Positions 24,760 through 26,488 of a stretch of 26,488 nt of DNA are shown here, piece after piece. Location of the stretch: positions 1 through 26,488 of the IMG/VR virus record IMGVR_UViG_3300021960_000435; one strand, written 5' to 3'. The stretch comes from a virus. The notes beneath the pieces were generated by a model, which searched no databases, was not told the origin of the DNA, and worked only from the letters and a program-made list of their open reading frames with translations. Position numbers and translations under genes: made by a program. Each line of letters begins with the position of its first letter. Position 1 is the stretch's first letter.

Positions 24760-24767
24760 TATTTATC
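24760..24767 (-). promoter_or_regulatory. Late promoter box for chaperone B
   Basis: The minus strand reads GATAAATAT, 54 nt before the ATG at 24705. Only 22 nt separate it from the opposing box, so the two polymerase footprints should overlap. Confidence 0.75.
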
Positions 24768-24799
24768 ACCATAAAATACGCACATAATGGAGAAACCGG

Positions 24800-26488
24800 T
24801 TGGCTGACAAAGATAAAAGAATAGAATTCGAACTTCCAGAAGAAGGTTCCAATAGAGGATCAGTTTTCATACCTCCATTAGCAATGGACAGCACTCTGCA
24901 GGCTTTGTTAAAAAATAATGAAAAATTAAAAACAAATCTAGACAAATATCTAATGGCAGTAGCCAGAAAGATGCAAGACAGCGATAAGCAGAGCAAAGCA
25001 TTAGACGATTTAATTAAAACTTTAGAAAAAAAATCAGAATCAACAAAAAAAGAAACAGAAGAAGCAAAAGACACAGTTGACAATTTCTCCCAGTCTGTTG
25101 CTGGCGCCTCAGAAGGTTTAGAAAAACTAGATAAAAACTTCTCCGAATCTTCTGACGAGCTAAGGGAAAAGTCCAATAAGTTAAGCCGAACAATGGTAAC
25201 TCTGAGTAAAGACTTTACTTGGACTCTAAATGCTTTTGATTTTGTTGTTAAAAGTTTGATGTCTTTTGGCACGATAACAGGTGGTTATCTAGTAGCCAGT
25301 GTAAGAAATACAGGTGAAGCTCTTAATAGTTTAACTGATGTAGGTCAGGCCTTTGGTGATGTAACTGGTACTGGTACAAGATCTACCCTAGAAAATATTT
25401 CTGCTATGGGCAGACTGGGTTTAACAGTTGACCAGACCGCTCAGGTTTTTCAAACATTTTCCAGAACAGCCGCAATTTTAGGACAAAGCCAAATTCCAAA
25501 CCTCACTAAGCAATTTTTAGAGCTCACAAATTATGGTGCTGATTTTGGTGTAACACTGGACGATGCCACACAGATATTTCTGGAAGATCAGGAATTCCGA
25601 AGCAGAATTTTAAACAGAGATCAGATGATGGATCAACATCATGCTCGTAGGTCTGTGGAGTCTATAAAGCAGTTAAGGATGTTTTCTACAGCATTGGGTA
25701 TCAGTACAGATGAGTTAAGACAAGGTGCAATGAGTATGCTGGACTCCAACCAGAGTATTCAGTCATTAATAATGAATATGGGTAAGAGAGGACCTGAAGT
25801 AGAAGCCGCCTTGAGCTCATTAGTTGCTGGTTTAAAAGGATCTGGAATAGATGATGAAATTATATCCGGCATTTTAGACGTTGCCTCAGTGGGAGCAACT
25901 GGTGCCAGTGACTTCCTTAACAAATTAATTCCATCTAATCCTGAAGCCTATAAAGCCTTAACGCAAATTGGTTTGGACATCAGGGAGGGAGAACTAAACC
26001 TTGCAGATATGCCCAACCTCATCAGAAGTATTACAAACACTTTTTCAACAATTGATAAAAATGGTAAATTACAGGCTTTGTTGGCAAGTGATGTTGGTGG
26101 TGATTTACAAGGTCCCACTCGGGCTTTGATAAGAAGTTCTCGTAATGCCGAGGAGGCCGCAGACAATTTAGCCAAACTGATCGATCAGACCGGCGTGTCT
26201 ACACAAATGTATGATGAAGTACAAACAGCATTAAATCAGGCCAAAAATTTGTTTTCAAAACTTGTTGCCACTACTAGTGTTTTCCAAGTAAGTCTGGTAA
26301 GCAATATAGGTCAGGGTTTTACAAAATTTATCAAAGATGAGAAAAAAAGAAACAAGGTTATAGAAAACTTTAGTTTGGTCGTGGGTAATATAGGCAAGGC
26401 AATTGGTAAGGTAATAGGCGATTTTATACAAAAAATAGGTGGCGGCGGACCTAACAGTTTGCAAAATGGAATTAACATATTAATAGAT
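24800..26488 (+). CDS. Tape-measure-like tail protein, copy B, partial
   Basis: The frame is open from 24800 to the right edge (563 codons) with no stop; the C-terminus is missing. I use the TTG at 24800 because an in-frame TAA lies at 24785 and GGAG stands seven bases before the TTG; the first in-frame ATG is 28 codons later. The N-terminal part is charged and helical (about 35-130: KTLEKKSESTKKETEEAKDT). A hydrophobic stretch follows (about 140-170), then a helical body. Residues 250-310 align with 262-321 of copy A at 17520-20552. The same order of coil, hydrophobic part and body supports common descent. It is divergent to chaperone B, as copy A is to chaperone A. It may be the second tape measure or a diverged tail-lumen protein. 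Confidence 0.75.
   Translation, partial: MADKDKRIEFELPEEGSNRGSVFIPPLAMDSTLQALLKNNEKLKTNLDKYLMAVARKMQDSDKQSKALDDLIKTLEKKSESTKKETEEAKDTVDNFSQSVAGASEGLEKLDKNFSESSDELREKSNKLSRTMVTLSKDFTWTLNAFDFVVKSLMSFGTITGGYLVASVRNTGEALNSLTDVGQAFGDVTGTGTRSTLENISAMGRLGLTVDQTAQVFQTFSRTAAILGQSQIPNLTKQFLELTNYGADFGVTLDDATQIFLEDQEFRSRILNRDQMMDQHHARRSVESIKQLRMFSTALGISTDELRQGAMSMLDSNQSIQSLIMNMGKRGPEVEAALSSLVAGLKGSGIDDEIISGILDVASVGATGASDFLNKLIPSNPEAYKALTQIGLDIREGELNLADMPNLIRSITNTFSTIDKNGKLQALLASDVGGDLQGPTRALIRSSRNAEEAADNLAKLIDQTGVSTQMYDEVQTALNQAKNLFSKLVATTSVFQVSLVSNIGQGFTKFIKDEKKRNKVIENFSLVVGNIGKAIGKVIGDFIQKIGGGGPNSLQNGINILID

Noticed and set aside
24766-25272. 168-codon minus-strand ORF
   Set aside because: It is the antisense of the tape-measure-like gene B, which has a start, a ribosome binding site, a promoter and a homologue. 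Its Ser/Leu-rich content is what an antisense of helical coding sequence gives.
1-26488. Prophage or integrative element
   Set aside because: No integrase, repressor, attachment repeat or bacterial flanking gene is visible; all recognisable genes fit a lytic T4-like phage.

Overview
The window is a stretch of a T4-like myovirus genome, AT-rich and of marine type. The clearest evidence is the head block on the minus strand: portal gp20, an acidic prohead core protein, protease gp21, scaffold gp22 and major capsid gp23, in the T4 order. Every likely late operon is preceded by an exact GATAAATA box, close to the T4 late promoter TATAAATA. Low GC, collagen-like fibres, a CsgG/CsgF pair and an SGNH-type protein point to a phage of a streamlined marine heterotroph such as SAR11 or OM43. 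That host guess is inference.

Layout: (1) 1-2609, minus strand: a tightly coupled late operon of two small related one-TM proteins, CsgF, CsgG and a curlin-repeat protein that runs off the left edge. (2) 2668-10699, minus: two giant fibre proteins with collagen GXY regions and near-identical C-termini. (3) 10818-17437, minus: head genes 23, 22, 21, acidic core protein, SGNH-type protein, a 70-aa protein and portal. (4) 17520-26488: two copies of one tail module. Each copy has a tape-measure-like gene divergent from a gp26-like gene, with overlapping head-to-head late promoters between them. Between the two modules lie an acyl-CoA-dehydrogenase-like gene, a 513-nt structured gap without a convincing gene, and a GIY-YIG nuclease-like gene.

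The most interesting observation is in both gp26-like genes. Each ends with the slippery heptamer T TTT TTC, a UAG stop a few codons later, and a perfect 8-bp inverted repeat whose 5' arm contains bases of that stop. In the -1 frame each continues for 77-93 codons, and the two extensions are homologous. This has the architecture of the lambda G/GT tail-assembly-chaperone frameshift, here on a gp26-family protein, duplicated, and each copy paired with its own tape-measure-like gene. The plus-strand tape-measure-like gene (24800 to the edge) starts with TTG and runs off the window.

Working model: late transcription from GATAAATA boxes makes the capsid, the fibres, two tape-measure/chaperone sets and a curli-type outer-membrane secretion cassette. 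The cassette may serve lysis, surface decoration or exclusion of other phages. Function beyond family membership is inferred.
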